NCBI RefSeq assembly: GCF_000686805.1
Contig: NZ_KK366018.1
Coordinates: 1-37,034, forward strand
Direction of reading: 5' to 3'
Origin: Bacillus sp. UNC41MFS5
GTDB lineage: Bacteria; Bacillota; Bacilli; Bacillales_B; DSM-18226
DNA: 37,034 nucleotides
The translations under genes were made by a program, and so were the position numbers. The number at the start of each line of letters is the position of its first letter. The stretch's first letter is position 1. Positions 1 to 8,095 of this stretch are shown piece by piece. The notes below the pieces were generated by a model, which saw nothing but the letters and a program-made list of their open reading frames with translations, was not told where the DNA came from and ran no database searches.

Positions 1-1311
1 TCAAGGCATATTACGATGATGGCATTAGGCGGTGCCATTGGGGCAGGTTTATTTAAAGGAAGCAGTTCAGCAATTGATATGGCAGGCCCATCCGTACTAA
101 TTGCTTACTTGATAGGGGGCATCATCCTATTATTCATCATGCAAGGTTTAGCTGAAATGGCGGTCCGTAATACCGGTGCAAGAACATTCAGGGATCTTGT
201 CCAATCTATTTTAGGAGAGTATCCTGCCTATTTCCTTGATTGGATCTATTGGAAAATGTGGGTATTGAACATCACGGCCGAATCAGTCGTTGCGGCTATT
301 TTCATTCAATATTGGCTGCCTAAATATCCAATCTGGATACTGGCATTAGCTGTTTCTGTTTTAGTTACAGCAATCAACTTGCTATCAGTAAAGGTTTTTG
401 CTGAAACGGAGTACTGGCTTGCTTTAATTAAAATTACCGTCATCATTGTGTTCATCATGGCGGGATTATTGTTGCTGCTCGTGACGTTTGGTGATCATAC
501 AGCAGTCGGTTTCTCTAATTTGACTGACTATGGCGGTTTCTTTCCGAATGGATCAACAGGTTTAATCACTGCGATGCTGGTGGTAATTTATTCATATGGC
601 GGTACAGAAATTATCGGGGTCACATTGGCAGAAACGAAAAATCCTGAAAAAGTGGTTCCAAAAGCCGTTCGCAGTACATTGGTCAGGATCATTTCTTTCT
701 ATATCATTCCATTTTTCATCATCGTTAGTTTAATTCCTTGGAACGAAGTAAACGGGGTGCCTGAAAGTCCGTTTGTGATGGTCTTTCAAATGATAGGGAT
801 TCCAGGTGCTGACCATATTATGAACGCCGTTGTTCTAATAGCGATTATTTCATCGATGAACTCTGGATTATATGGTTCATCCCGTGTTCTGTATTCACAA
901 GCCGTGGACGGTCGCATTCCGAAAATCTTTTCAAGTTTAACCAAGAAGAAAGTTCCTGTTTACGCAATATTCATGTGTACTTCCACTTTATTTGGCGGTG
1001 TACTGATTTCCTTATTTGCTGGAAGCAAGACCTTCGATTTCCTGATGGGATCGCTGGGATATCCCGTATTATTCATCTGGTTGATCATTGCCTTCGCCCA
1101 TTTGAAATCACGTAAACAACAGCCCGGAAAAACAAGTGCCTATTCAGTTAAATGGTTCCCGTATACGACTTGGGCTGCGATCATCGCTTTAATTACGATC
1201 CTGATCGGAATCATTTTCACGACATCCATCATCGTAACGATCATTACACTTTGCATCTACATCTTTATTACCTTAACGTATGTATGGAAAAGACGTATTA
1301 ACAAAATCTAG
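1..1311 (+). CDS. amino acid permease (APC superfamily), 5'-truncated by the window edge
   Basis: Membrane transporter of the amino acid-polyamine-organocation superfamily that would carry an amino acid across the cytoplasmic membrane by proton symport. The frame is open from the first base and reads SRHITMMALGGAIGAGLFKG. This is the first-helix signature of the AAT branch (usually RHITMIALGGAIGTGLF), so the true start lies upstream and the ATG at 16 is internal. About 11 hydrophobic helices follow, with the family motif YSYGGTEIIGVTLAETKNPEK and a basic C-terminus. The substrate cannot be read from sequence. It ends ahead of a hairpin terminator near 1480. Family assignment is firm. Confidence 0.93.
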   Translation, partial: SRHITMMALGGAIGAGLFKGSSSAIDMAGPSVLIAYLIGGIILLFIMQGLAEMAVRNTGARTFRDLVQSILGEYPAYFLDWIYWKMWVLNITAESVVAAIFIQYWLPKYPIWILALAVSVLVTAINLLSVKVFAETEYWLALIKITVIIVFIMAGLLLLLVTFGDHTAVGFSNLTDYGGFFPNGSTGLITAMLVVIYSYGGTEIIGVTLAETKNPEKVVPKAVRSTLVRIISFYIIPFFIIVSLIPWNEVNGVPESPFVMVFQMIGIPGADHIMNAVVLIAIISSMNSGLYGSSRVLYSQAVDGRIPKIFSSLTKKKVPVYAIFMCTSTLFGGVLISLFAGSKTFDFLMGSLGYPVLFIWLIIAFAHLKSRKQQPGKTSAYSVKWFPYTTWAAIIALITILIGIIFTTSIIVTIITLCIYIFITLTYVWKRRINKI

Positions 1312-1456
1312 CAGAAGTTATTTTCCGAAAATTGGATAGTGGCAAATTTAAAATATTGCTATAGATTTCATCAAATGGTACACTTATAATACGAACTATT
1401 TGAATTTTCTCATTTGAAAACATATAAGACATACAGATTCGAGTCTTTAGACAGTC

Positions 1457-1497
1457 GCTTAAAGAGCTATCTTTAAGCCGTTCTAAAGGCTTTTTTG
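1457..1497 (+). terminator. hairpin with T-run; two overlapping alternative stems
   Basis: A short stem AAGCC/GGCTT (1475-1479 with 1488-1492) runs into TTTTTTG, a weak intrinsic terminator for the permease. A perfect 8-bp stem GCTTAAAG/CTTTAAGC (1457-1464 with 1471-1478) uses the same left-arm bases, so the two helices exclude each other. Confidence 0.55.
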
Positions 1498-1553
1498 TTG
1501 TTCCCGCAAGTTTGAACGCTAGTAAAAATCATTAAATTATTGGAGGTGATTGA

Positions 1554-1650
1554 ATGAAACTTGCCTTGCAAAGGCTGCGAAGGAATGTGTTGTGGTACCG
1601 TCCTAACTAAAATGAACGAAAGAATATTCTATTTAAAAAGGAGTCAGTAA
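1554..1650 (+). pseudogene. probable frameshifted N-terminal relic of a YkgJ-like Cys-cluster protein
   Basis: A strong ribosome binding site (GGAGGTGATT, 1542-1551) precedes an ATG at 1554 whose own frame gives only 18 residues. One base out of frame, the same DNA reads NLPCKGCEGMCCGTVLTKMNER before a stop at 1648. The closely spaced CxxC...CC pattern resembles the start of YkgJ-family zinc/iron-chelating cluster proteins. Removing one A from the AAA after the ATG would join the start to this frame (MNLPCKGC). The rest of the protein is missing. The alternative is a real 18-residue peptide or leader. The family match is from memory and moderate. Confidence 0.4.
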
Positions 1651-1654
1651 TACT

Positions 1655-2251
1655 ATGATTATTGAAACAGATATATCTCTAGAAGGAAATTCAATTTCGC
1701 TTATTCCTCTCGAGGTGAAGCATAAGGAACAATTATTTGAAGCTTTAAAAAGCCCTGAAGTATGGAAATATTCCTTGCGAAAAGTTACCACAGTGGAGGA
1801 TATAGAGCAAATATTAATGATAGCTCTTAATAATAAAAAAGACGGGAAACATATACCTTTTATTGTTAAGGATAAACTGAAAGGTAAAGTATTAGGGACA
1901 ACTCAAATTTGTGGTATTGATAAAGTAAATCGTAATGTGGAAATAGGTTGGACTTGGCTTTCACCAAAAGTTTGGAGAACAAAAGTAAACACAGAATGTA
2001 AATTCTTATTACTTAAGTATTGTTTTGAAGAATTAAAAGTAAATCGTGTCCAATTTTCAATTAGTGAAGAAAACTTACGTTCTCAAAAAGCTGTTGAACG
2101 AATAGGAGCAACAAAAGAGGGAACTTTTCGTAAACATAGAGTAAAGGCAGACGGAACCATTCAAGACAATATATTTTACAGTATTATTGATGATGAATGG
2201 GAGTCAGTAAAAGAAAAATTGATTTATTTATTAGAGAAAGCATACTGTTAG
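1655..2251 (+). CDS. GNAT family N-acetyltransferase (RimJ/RimL-like)
   Basis: Predicted cytoplasmic acetyl-CoA-dependent N-acetyltransferase of 198 residues. It follows the RimJ/RimL pattern: an N-terminal ISLIPLEVKHKEQLFEAL strand-helix, IPFIVKD and VLGTTQI strands, NVEIGWTWLSPKVWRT in the acetyl-CoA region, and the C-terminal NRVQFSISEENLRSQKAVERIGATKEGTFRKH block typical of the family. The start is set by AAAAAGGAG at 1636-1644, eleven bases upstream of the ATG. The target amine (antibiotic, ribosomal protein or small molecule) cannot be told. A terminator follows directly, so it is probably monocistronic. Confidence 0.9.
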   Translation: MIIETDISLEGNSISLIPLEVKHKEQLFEALKSPEVWKYSLRKVTTVEDIEQILMIALNNKKDGKHIPFIVKDKLKGKVLGTTQICGIDKVNRNVEIGWTWLSPKVWRTKVNTECKFLLLKYCFEELKVNRVQFSISEENLRSQKAVERIGATKEGTFRKHRVKADGTIQDNIFYSIIDDEWESVKEKLIYLLEKAYC

Positions 2252-2288
2252 TCTCTTCATTATTCTATTGGGAAGAGGCTTTATTTTG
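2250..2288 (+). terminator. intrinsic terminator after the GNAT gene
   Basis: Stem AGTCTCTTC/GAAGAGGCT (one G-T pair) at 2250-2258 and 2272-2280, followed by TTATTTTG. It overlaps the end of the GNAT stop codon. Confidence 0.8.
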
Positions 2289-2362
2289 TTTAACTATCAA
2301 CTTGATTCATAGATAGTAAACACTAAGAAAATTTGATGAGAAGGAAGAAGGATAAAATTTCC

Positions 2363-2473
2363 ATGACTCTAATTAATGGAGTAGTTCTCTTATTAATAGG
2401 TCTTATATCTTCTCTAACCTTATTGATTTCTGGGTATAAGGATTTAAAAAAGATGAAAAATAACTGTTCATAA
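2363..2473 (+). CDS. possible 36-residue single-pass membrane peptide
   Basis: A small open frame reading MTLINGVVLLLIGLISSLTL, then LISGYKDLKKMKNNCS. It has one hydrophobic helix (residues 3-23) and a short basic cytoplasmic tail, a layout common for small Bacillus membrane peptides. AAGG at 2349-2352 lies ten bases before this ATG. An in-frame ATG at 2336 would add MRRKKDKIS but has a poorer ribosome binding site. No homologue is recognised, and it could be chance coding in AT-rich DNA. Confidence 0.4.
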   Translation: MTLINGVVLLLIGLISSLTLLISGYKDLKKMKNNCS

Positions 2474-2708
2474 TTAAATTGGATATATATATTAAAATAA
2501 TAGTGAAGATGATGAAGAAGTATACTTAAGGTAAATTCTCAACCAGTAATAATTATATTATTACCCTGAAGACATCAAAGGGTAGTTGCTGTTACAATTA
2601 TTAATATAATTCTATTATTGAGAAACAAAGTTATATAGTTCGAAGATAAATTATCTTTCTTATATGGAAAATTAATTTAAATTAACCAAATTGAAAGTAG
2701 GTGTTCTA
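2474..2708. other. AT-rich intergenic region with small dyads
   Basis: No convincing gene. It holds a perfect dyad GTAATAAT/ATTATTAC near 2546-2565, TACCCT/AGGGTA just after it, and AAGATAA/TTATCTT near 2643-2658. These lie upstream of the regulator gene and may be operator or promoter elements, but no clear -35/-10 pair can be assigned. Confidence 0.4.
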
Positions 2709-4013
2709 ATGATGTATAGAATCGGAGTGGTTGGACCAAGTTGGTCATTAGAACGAATTCTTGGAATAGCTAAAGAATTTGAGCAGGGAATGGAATTTGT
2801 AGCTCTCCCTTATGAAGAACCTGAGGAAACAAAAAAAATTGTAAAAGATAATTATAAAAAGATTCATGCTTGGCTTTTTTCTGGCGAATTGCCATATGAG
2901 ATCGCGAGAAAGGTTTTAGGTTCTAATGAAAATCTTTTGTATATTCCACATACGGAATCTAGTTTATACAAAAGTTTTTTAAATATAATCTATTCACCGG
3001 AAAAATTGATCAAAAGATTGAGTATCGATATATTCTCTTATTCCAACTTATTTGAAGAGGCAGTAGAACAGTTGTCTATGACATTTAATGAGATTTACGT
3101 GAAAAAGTTTGAACCAGATGATATTAATATGGAGGAATTGTTACATTTTCACCTAGATTTATGGGAATCAAATAAAATTGATGGAGCAATCACCTGTTTT
3201 CCAACAGTATATAAGCACTTAAAAGAAGCTGGTTTACCAGTCGAATGGATGTCAACTAGCCGAATGGAAATTCGCCAAACTCTGAGGATACTATCTGAAA
3301 AAATAAAAGGCTTTTACTTAAAGGACACTCAAATTGGTGTGGAAATTATTGAGATCGAGCATTTTGAAAGCATTATGCAGAAAGCGAAGAGTTCATATGA
3401 TTTACAGTTTTTAGAGCTGCGTTTAAAGGAGATACTCCTTAAATTCTGTGAACAATTAAATGGATCATTGATAGAAAAAGGGTATGGTAAATATGTGATA
3501 TTTAGCTCCCGTGGCGCGATTGAACGAGAAATTCCTATGTTAGAACATACATTAGAACAGTTGTCTCTAGAATCGGAATCGACGGTTGTTGTAGGAATCG
3601 GATTTGGAGAGACAGTCTTTTCTGCAGAAATAAACGCGCAGGTGTCAATTAGGCAATCAAAGGAAATGCCTGAACGGAAGATACTTATTGTCCAAGACAA
3701 CGGAAAGATTACCGAGTCCATTGGGAAAAAAGAAGAGATAACCTACTCCTTTCGTACGGAGGATAAAGATTTTTTACAGAAACTGAAAAAGGGTAATATT
3801 AGCGTTAAAACTTTTCACAAAATTGATGCTCTAATCAGGAAAATGGATTGGAACGACTTTACGACAAAGGATTTGGCCGCACACCTGAATATGACAGAAC
3901 GGAACGCAAGACGTATTGTAACAGATTTATGTGAAGTTGGTCTAATTGAGTGTATTGGAGAAGAATCTTCCTCTTTTCGTGGAAGACCTAGTAAATTATA
4001 TCGTTTAAAATAA
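2709..4013 (+). CDS. multidomain transcriptional regulator with C-terminal winged helix
   Basis: Predicted cytoplasmic DNA-binding regulator of about 434 residues. The first half (MMYRIGVVGPSWSLERIL..., about 1-200) is an alpha/beta sensor-like region. The middle (about 210-335, with YGKYVIFSSRGAIEREI and VVVGIGFGETVFSAEINA) has the look of a GGDEF/nucleotidyl-cyclase-like fold without a recognisable catalytic motif. The last 70 residues form a winged helix (FTTKDLAAHLNMTERNARRIV, then wing FRGRPSKLYRL). The start is ATG 2709 or 2712, behind AGGTG at 2698-2702; the upstream in-frame TTG 2691 overlaps that site. It precedes a permease relic, an M20 hydrolase and an MFS transporter, so it probably controls that locus. 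The exact family is not recognised. Confidence 0.75.
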   Translation: MMYRIGVVGPSWSLERILGIAKEFEQGMEFVALPYEEPEETKKIVKDNYKKIHAWLFSGELPYEIARKVLGSNENLLYIPHTESSLYKSFLNIIYSPEKLIKRLSIDIFSYSNLFEEAVEQLSMTFNEIYVKKFEPDDINMEELLHFHLDLWESNKIDGAITCFPTVYKHLKEAGLPVEWMSTSRMEIRQTLRILSEKIKGFYLKDTQIGVEIIEIEHFESIMQKAKSSYDLQFLELRLKEILLKFCEQLNGSLIEKGYGKYVIFSSRGAIEREIPMLEHTLEQLSLESESTVVVGIGFGETVFSAEINAQVSIRQSKEMPERKILIVQDNGKITESIGKKEEITYSFRTEDKDFLQKLKKGNISVKTFHKIDALIRKMDWNDFTTKDLAAHLNMTERNARRIVTDLCEVGLIECIGEESSSFRGRPSKLYRLK

Positions 4014-4042
4014 ACATCCATATTTGGGTGTTTATTTTTTGT
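4012..4042 (+). terminator. intrinsic terminator after the regulator
   Basis: Stem TAAACATCC/GGGTGTTTA with one G-T pair (4012-4020 and 4026-4034), then ATTTTTTGTTTTT. It overlaps the regulator's stop codon. Confidence 0.85.
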
Positions 4043-4089
4043 TTTTAGAAAATTCATATAAATAGTTGAAGAAAACGCTATCATCGTTT

Positions 4090-4138
4090 AAAATTCATTT
4101 AAGGAATATTTTCCTTAAACACTCTTTAAATGAATTTT
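4090..4138. promoter_or_regulatory. nested perfect palindromes, candidate operator
   Basis: Outer arms AAAATTCATTTA (4090-4101) and TAAATGAATTTT (4127-4138) are perfect 12-bp inverted repeats. Inside, TTAAGGAA/TTCCTTAA (4099-4106 and 4111-4118) is another perfect 8-bp dyad sharing bases with the outer left arm. There is no T-run, so it is not a typical terminator. Its place between the regulator and the downstream locus suggests a binding site, which is inference. Confidence 0.45.
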
Positions 4139-4282
4139 CGCAGGGATGTACGAATATTGTGAAAATTAATTGATGACTAAGGGAGGGAGGGTAGATTGGA
4201 TTAGATTTCTTTGTGATGTGATTTTTTATGAATATCCCAAGATTGGATAGGTTTTCTGGTTATTTATTACTATGTAATAGAA

Positions 4283-4624
4283 AGGGGTTACGATCTGTTC
4301 CATTTTATGTGGAAATATTTATCGGCTGTATATGCGGTCTTTTTTCTTATTTGCACAATCCTTGCACTTCGCATTCCGCTTCCAAAGGGCAGCCTGTCTT
4401 TCGATCATGTAAATGTCGGTATGTTTTTGCTCGCGCTCGGCATTTATGCCATCTGGCAGATCTCATACGGGCCATACGTTGCTGATTATTCACGATACCT
4501 GCCAGAAGATACGCCCCACTCACAAACATTTTGGTACACCTATTGTGGATCAGTGATAGCAAGTATCTGGATGATGATATTAGGTGCATTCTTAACTGTC
4601 GTGATTCTGAAGTTTGCAGCCTGA
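4283..4624 (+). pseudogene. internal fragment of an NCS1 family permease (cytosine/purine/allantoin type)
   Basis: The frame reads GYDLFHFMWKYLSAVYAVFF, then a hydrophobic stretch and the block YAIWQISYGPYVADYSRYLP followed by FWYTYCGSVIASIWMMILG. The P-Y-V-x-D-Y-S-R-Y-L-P motif is the hallmark of NCS1 nucleobase/thiamine/allantoin transporters. A full protein has about 450 residues. Here only about 110 from the middle remain, without the first helices or the C-terminal half, and the frame ends at TGA 4622-4624. The ATG at 4307 is internal to the homologous region. It is a decayed permease beside an amidohydrolase and an MFS transporter that may have taken over its job. Confidence 0.75.
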
Positions 4625-4667
4625 AAGGTAAGTTAATATTTTAAGAAGATGAAAGTAGGTGTTGTTT

Positions 4668-5858
4668 ATGGATGCTTTTCTGTCAGATTTACTCACAACT
4701 TCAATCCAAAAACATTACAGTGAAATGGTTGCTTTAAGTGACGATTTAGCTGCAAATCCAGAGGTGTCAGGGGAAGAGTTCGAAAGCAGCAAGAGAATCG
4801 TAAATATTTTAGAAAGAGCTGGCTTCGACGTTCAATATCCTTTCTCTGGTTACGAAACTGCTTTTTGTGCTGAGTTAAAAAATGGTGAAGGCCCTTCTGT
4901 TGCTATATTAGTAGAGTACGATGCACTTCCGGGCATCGGACATGCCTGTGGTCATAACTTACATGGCTCTATGTCTGTTTTAGCGGGGCTTGCCCTTCAC
5001 GAGTTGAAAGGTAATTTTAAAGGAAATCTTTACGTAATCGGAACTCCAGCAGAGGAAACATTTGGGGCAAAAATCAGAATGGCTAGAAACGGTGTATTTG
5101 ATAAAATAGATTTTGCCATCATGTTGCATAGTTACATGGGCGGAATGAATGAACCTAATGCAAAGTTCCTTGGGCTAAAAAACTTTCAATTCAAATTTTT
5201 CGGACAGACTGCTCATGCGGCTGCATGCCCATGGGATGGGAGAAATGCTCTAACTGCCGCAAGAAAATTTGTTGATTTGATTGATGCAAGAAGACAAACC
5301 CTTACAAAAGACGTAAATATCAATCAAATTTTTACAGATGGTGGTAAAGCATCTAATGTAATTCCTGATACAGCTGAAGTGATAGTAGAATTTCGTGCTG
5401 ACTCTTTTGCCTCCATAGAATCAGCGCAAAAAGCAATCTTAAATTGCGCAAAAGGAGCCGCTATCGCTTTCGATTGCGAATTCGAATGGAAACGTTCGTA
5501 CGAAGACTTCGCAGACATGGTGAGTAATGGGCCGGCTGAGAAAGAAATGAAGAATATTATGGAATCTCTTGGTTTACGTGTGAATGACATTTCGGGTCCA
5601 TTAGGTTCATCTGACATCGGCAATGTGAGCTATTGTTGCCCAACATTACATCCGATGATTTCGATTACGGATGAACAGTGTGCCCTTCATACCACCGATT
5701 TCGCAAAAGCAACGACAATGCCCAAAGCGCATGAAAGTCTAAAAAATGGCGCGGAAATGATTAGTCGCATGGTTTTAAAAGTTTTTCTGGATGATGAATT
5801 TAGAGGAAATGTCCACAGGGACTTTGAGCAACAAATAGCAATTAAAAAGTGGATTTAG
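4668..5858 (+). CDS. M20 family (M20D, AbgB/PM20D2-like) metallo-amidohydrolase
   Basis: Predicted cytoplasmic metal-dependent amidohydrolase or peptidase of 396 residues. The metal site is visible as LVEYDALPGIGHACGHNLHG (residues 81-100, with Cys and His of CGHN), PAEETFGAK (Glu-Glu) and MLHSYMGG. This pattern is shared with p-aminobenzoyl-glutamate hydrolase subunits and PM20D2-like beta-alanyl dipeptidases. The lid/dimerisation domain follows (FQFKFFGQTAHAA). Start ATG 4668 fits GTAGGTG at 4655-4661; GTG 4659 would overlap that site. The MFS gene begins 38 bases downstream, so the pair probably form an operon for uptake and cleavage of an N-acyl or dipeptide-like substrate. The exact substrate is unknown. 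Confidence 0.88.
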   Translation: MDAFLSDLLTTSIQKHYSEMVALSDDLAANPEVSGEEFESSKRIVNILERAGFDVQYPFSGYETAFCAELKNGEGPSVAILVEYDALPGIGHACGHNLHGSMSVLAGLALHELKGNFKGNLYVIGTPAEETFGAKIRMARNGVFDKIDFAIMLHSYMGGMNEPNAKFLGLKNFQFKFFGQTAHAAACPWDGRNALTAARKFVDLIDARRQTLTKDVNINQIFTDGGKASNVIPDTAEVIVEFRADSFASIESAQKAILNCAKGAAIAFDCEFEWKRSYEDFADMVSNGPAEKEMKNIMESLGLRVNDISGPLGSSDIGNVSYCCPTLHPMISITDEQCALHTTDFAKATTMPKAHESLKNGAEMISRMVLKVFLDDEFRGNVHRDFEQQIAIKKWI

Positions 5859-5896
5859 GAGTGGATTTATAAATAATACTATTGAGGAGTGTTTTG

Positions 5897-7183
5897 ATGA
5901 CAAAGAAATTTTTTTATGGTTGGATCGTTGTTTTTGCATGTACTGTCTTAACAGCGCTTGGAACTGGAGTTGTCTCATCCCTAGCAGTTTTTTTGTCACC
6001 AATGGTCAAAGCTAAAGGTTATTCTATAGCTGGTGCTTCTTCTTTAATATCACTCTATTTCATTGGTACCATTGTTGGTAATATTTTATTAGCCAAATTG
6101 CTTAGCAAAGCAAACTTAAAGATAGCTGTTCTGGCCGCTGGTATAATACAAGGAATGTTGATTATCGCAATGAGCAAAATTGATTCCTTGAGCATTTTGA
6201 CGGTTATTACTTTCCTAATTGGTTTTATTATAGTTTCAGTTTCTGTATTACCTGTTCCAATAATTATAACAAACTGGTTTAAGGCAAAACGAGGAACAGC
6301 AATGGGTATCGCTATTGCTGGTGTTGGACTTGGAGCAGCCATTTTCGCACCAAGTTTGAACTTAGTCATTTCTAGCTCAGGTTACAAATCAGCTTTTGTT
6401 GTTTGGGGTGTAGCCGTTATTATCCTTGCCGTTATTTGCGGAACCCTTATTTATACTCGCCCTGAAGATAAGAATCTAAAAGCTTATGGGTTAAACGAAG
6501 GTGACCCTGAAGTACCAGCTGAAACAACTTCAGAGGTTCAACCAAATTCAAGCGTTGGAATTTCTTTGGGTCAATCATTCAAAACTTCTGCGTTTTGGCT
6601 TGTTGTTGTCTTTGTAATTGGAACATCAATTCCGCAAATGATTGACGTCGTTCAAACTCCATCCTATTTGACTGATATCGGTGTTAGCGACGTTCGGCTC
6701 AGTCAGATTCTTTTTGCATTTGGTATCTGTTCAATGCTTGGGAAAATGACTATTGGCTATTTGTTTGATAAGTTTGGACTATCGAAAGGTTGTATGGCTG
6801 GTTTTACGTTAGGTGTCATCACACTCGTTTCGTTGGTACTTCTTGGCAAATCTTCAGGGCTTGTATATCTTTATATCCTATTTGGTGGTGCAGGTTTGAA
6901 CTTTAACTTTGTAGCATTGCCAATCTTTACTTCCAAATTTTTTGGGACAAAGCACTATGCTACTATCTATTCAGGTTTATATGCGTTTTTCATGTTTTTG
7001 GCATCTATTCTTGGAACCGTATCTGGGATTTTAGTTGAAAAATTTGGTTATTCATCTTCTTACTTAATCGGATTTATTTTCTTAGTCGTTGCTATTTTTG
7101 CATGTATTTCATTACTCAAAGTAAAAAAGCCATGGCTTGATGCTACCAAGAATGAAATTATTCATACAGCAAGAAATATATAG
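5897..7183 (+). CDS. MFS transporter (OFA/monocarboxylate-like)
   Basis: Major facilitator with about 12 hydrophobic helices in 428 residues. It starts MTKKFFYGWIVVFACTVLTA, with the N-terminal YGWIVV seen in oxalate/formate-antiporter-like and monocarboxylate-like members. Between helices 2 and 3 lies a weak MFS loop, and after helix 4 come NWFKAKRGTAMGIAIAGVGLG and FAPSLNLVISSSGYKSAFVV. A hydrophilic loop (about 195-215) separates the two halves. The start is ATG 5897, seven bases after TGAGGAG (5884-5890). It lies in an operon with the M20 amidohydrolase and probably imports that enzyme's substrate or exports a product. Family is firm; substrate is inference. Confidence 0.9.
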   Translation: MTKKFFYGWIVVFACTVLTALGTGVVSSLAVFLSPMVKAKGYSIAGASSLISLYFIGTIVGNILLAKLLSKANLKIAVLAAGIIQGMLIIAMSKIDSLSILTVITFLIGFIIVSVSVLPVPIIITNWFKAKRGTAMGIAIAGVGLGAAIFAPSLNLVISSSGYKSAFVVWGVAVIILAVICGTLIYTRPEDKNLKAYGLNEGDPEVPAETTSEVQPNSSVGISLGQSFKTSAFWLVVVFVIGTSIPQMIDVVQTPSYLTDIGVSDVRLSQILFAFGICSMLGKMTIGYLFDKFGLSKGCMAGFTLGVITLVSLVLLGKSSGLVYLYILFGGAGLNFNFVALPIFTSKFFGTKHYATIYSGLYAFFMFLASILGTVSGILVEKFGYSSSYLIGFIFLVVAIFACISLLKVKKPWLDATKNEIIHTARNI

Positions 7184-7297
7184 TAAATGTTATAAAATCC
7201 ACCCCTTCCATAATTGAGTAAAGTATGAACATACTTACACAACTAATTAAACCGCATTCGGAATTACGAGAGCAGTTTAATTTTAAAAAAGCTTAAC

Positions 7298-7328
7298 GAG
7301 GGCTTTTGTGCCCTCTTTACATTTTTTT
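7298..7328 (+). terminator. intrinsic terminator for the M20-MFS operon
   Basis: Stem GAGGGC/GCCCTC (7298-7303 and 7310-7315), then TTTACATTTTTTT. It is 115 bases past the MFS stop and preceded by a looser AATTAAAC/GTTTAATT dyad. Confidence 0.75.
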
Positions 7329-7731
7329 ACACCTGTATGGCGCTTTTTGGACTTATCTCGGACTTACCCTTATTTGTGTTTCAAGTTTCGGACGCACTTA
7401 TTGGGTTATTAACATGCAAATTTTTTACCCCTTAATCTTTAACTAAATTAGTTTTTAATGGTTGGAAATTGATTCGAAATTTCTAAGTTAATTAATACGA
7501 TTGGTTAATTTTGAACAAGAAGTGAAAAAAGCCAAGAATAGTATGTTCCCTGGCTTTTTTCATAATTTGACTGGATTAAGGTCAGTATCAGTATTGACAC
7601 TTCCTAACCATTTTCATTCTCTGTGGTGCAGCACTGATTTTGTGCTGCATGGATGGCTAACGGGGCAGTTTACTTGAAGAAGGATTGTTGATTCTATCTG
7701 CCCAATTGATTATTAAAAATAGAGGTGCTTA
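7329..7731. other. intergenic region with hairpins; no gene seen
   Basis: It contains a bidirectional terminator (7524-7561), then a perfect hairpin TGCAGCAC/GTGCTGCA (7627-7634 and 7642-7649) followed by GGCTAACGGGGCAG and a distant CTGCCC that could pair with GGGCAG. A shorter version of the GCTAAC-GGGGC motif recurs before the next gene near 8029-8042. No open frame with a ribosome binding site was found. Confidence 0.5.
7524..7561. terminator. bidirectional hairpin terminator
   Basis: Perfect 11-bp arms GAAAAAAGCCA (7524-7534) and TGGCTTTTTTC (7551-7561), giving T-runs on both strands. No gene lies immediately upstream, which suggests a lost neighbour. Confidence 0.75.
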
Positions 7732-8007
7732 ATGGATATTTTGTATAATGAGAAATATCATCTGCATTTAGGTTTTTACGAGGATAATTGTGATTATGAG
7801 TCGATAGCAATTAAAAGAAAATCTGAGGATATATGGGATATATTCTTTGATTTTAAAGGATATGGGTTTAAAAATATTACTCCAGAAAGCCAACTATTAT
7901 TAGAACCCTTTGGAAAAAGAATATTTTCCATTTACAATAAAGAAATTGATTATGATATAGGAGTACAGCAGTTTAAGAAATGGTTATCCATTAATAAAAT
8001 AATTTAA
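7732..8007 (+). CDS. hypothetical small protein (91 residues)
   Basis: A cytoplasmic-looking acidic and aromatic-rich protein reading MDILYNEKYHLHLGFYEDNC and ending FKKWLSINKII. There is no signal peptide, membrane helix or recognised motif. The start is supported by AGAGGTG at 7720-7726. Its size, its charge and its place in a run of unrelated small genes before mobile-element debris recall orphan immunity-type genes of Bacillus accessory regions, but that is only an impression. The family is not recognised. Confidence 0.65.
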   Translation: MDILYNEKYHLHLGFYEDNCDYESIAIKRKSEDIWDIFFDFKGYGFKNITPESQLLLEPFGKRIFSIYNKEIDYDIGVQQFKKWLSINKII

Positions 8008-8095
8008 ATCGTTAGGCGTTTTGTTGTGCTAACAGGGGCCGTAGAGTATAAGTCAAAATCATCTCAAAAAAATAAAAAAGAAGGTGTGTAACCAA

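Noticed and set aside
16..1311. Start of the permease at ATG 16
   Set aside because: The five codons before it (SRHIT) continue the conserved APC first-helix signature, so the gene begins outside the window.
2691..2708. TTG 2691 as start of the regulator
   Set aside because: The ribosome binding site AGGTG (2698-2702) lies inside this extension and points to ATG 2709/2712.
4228..4485. 85-residue plus-strand frame
   Set aside because: It overlaps the NCS1 permease relic in another frame and has no homology-like features.
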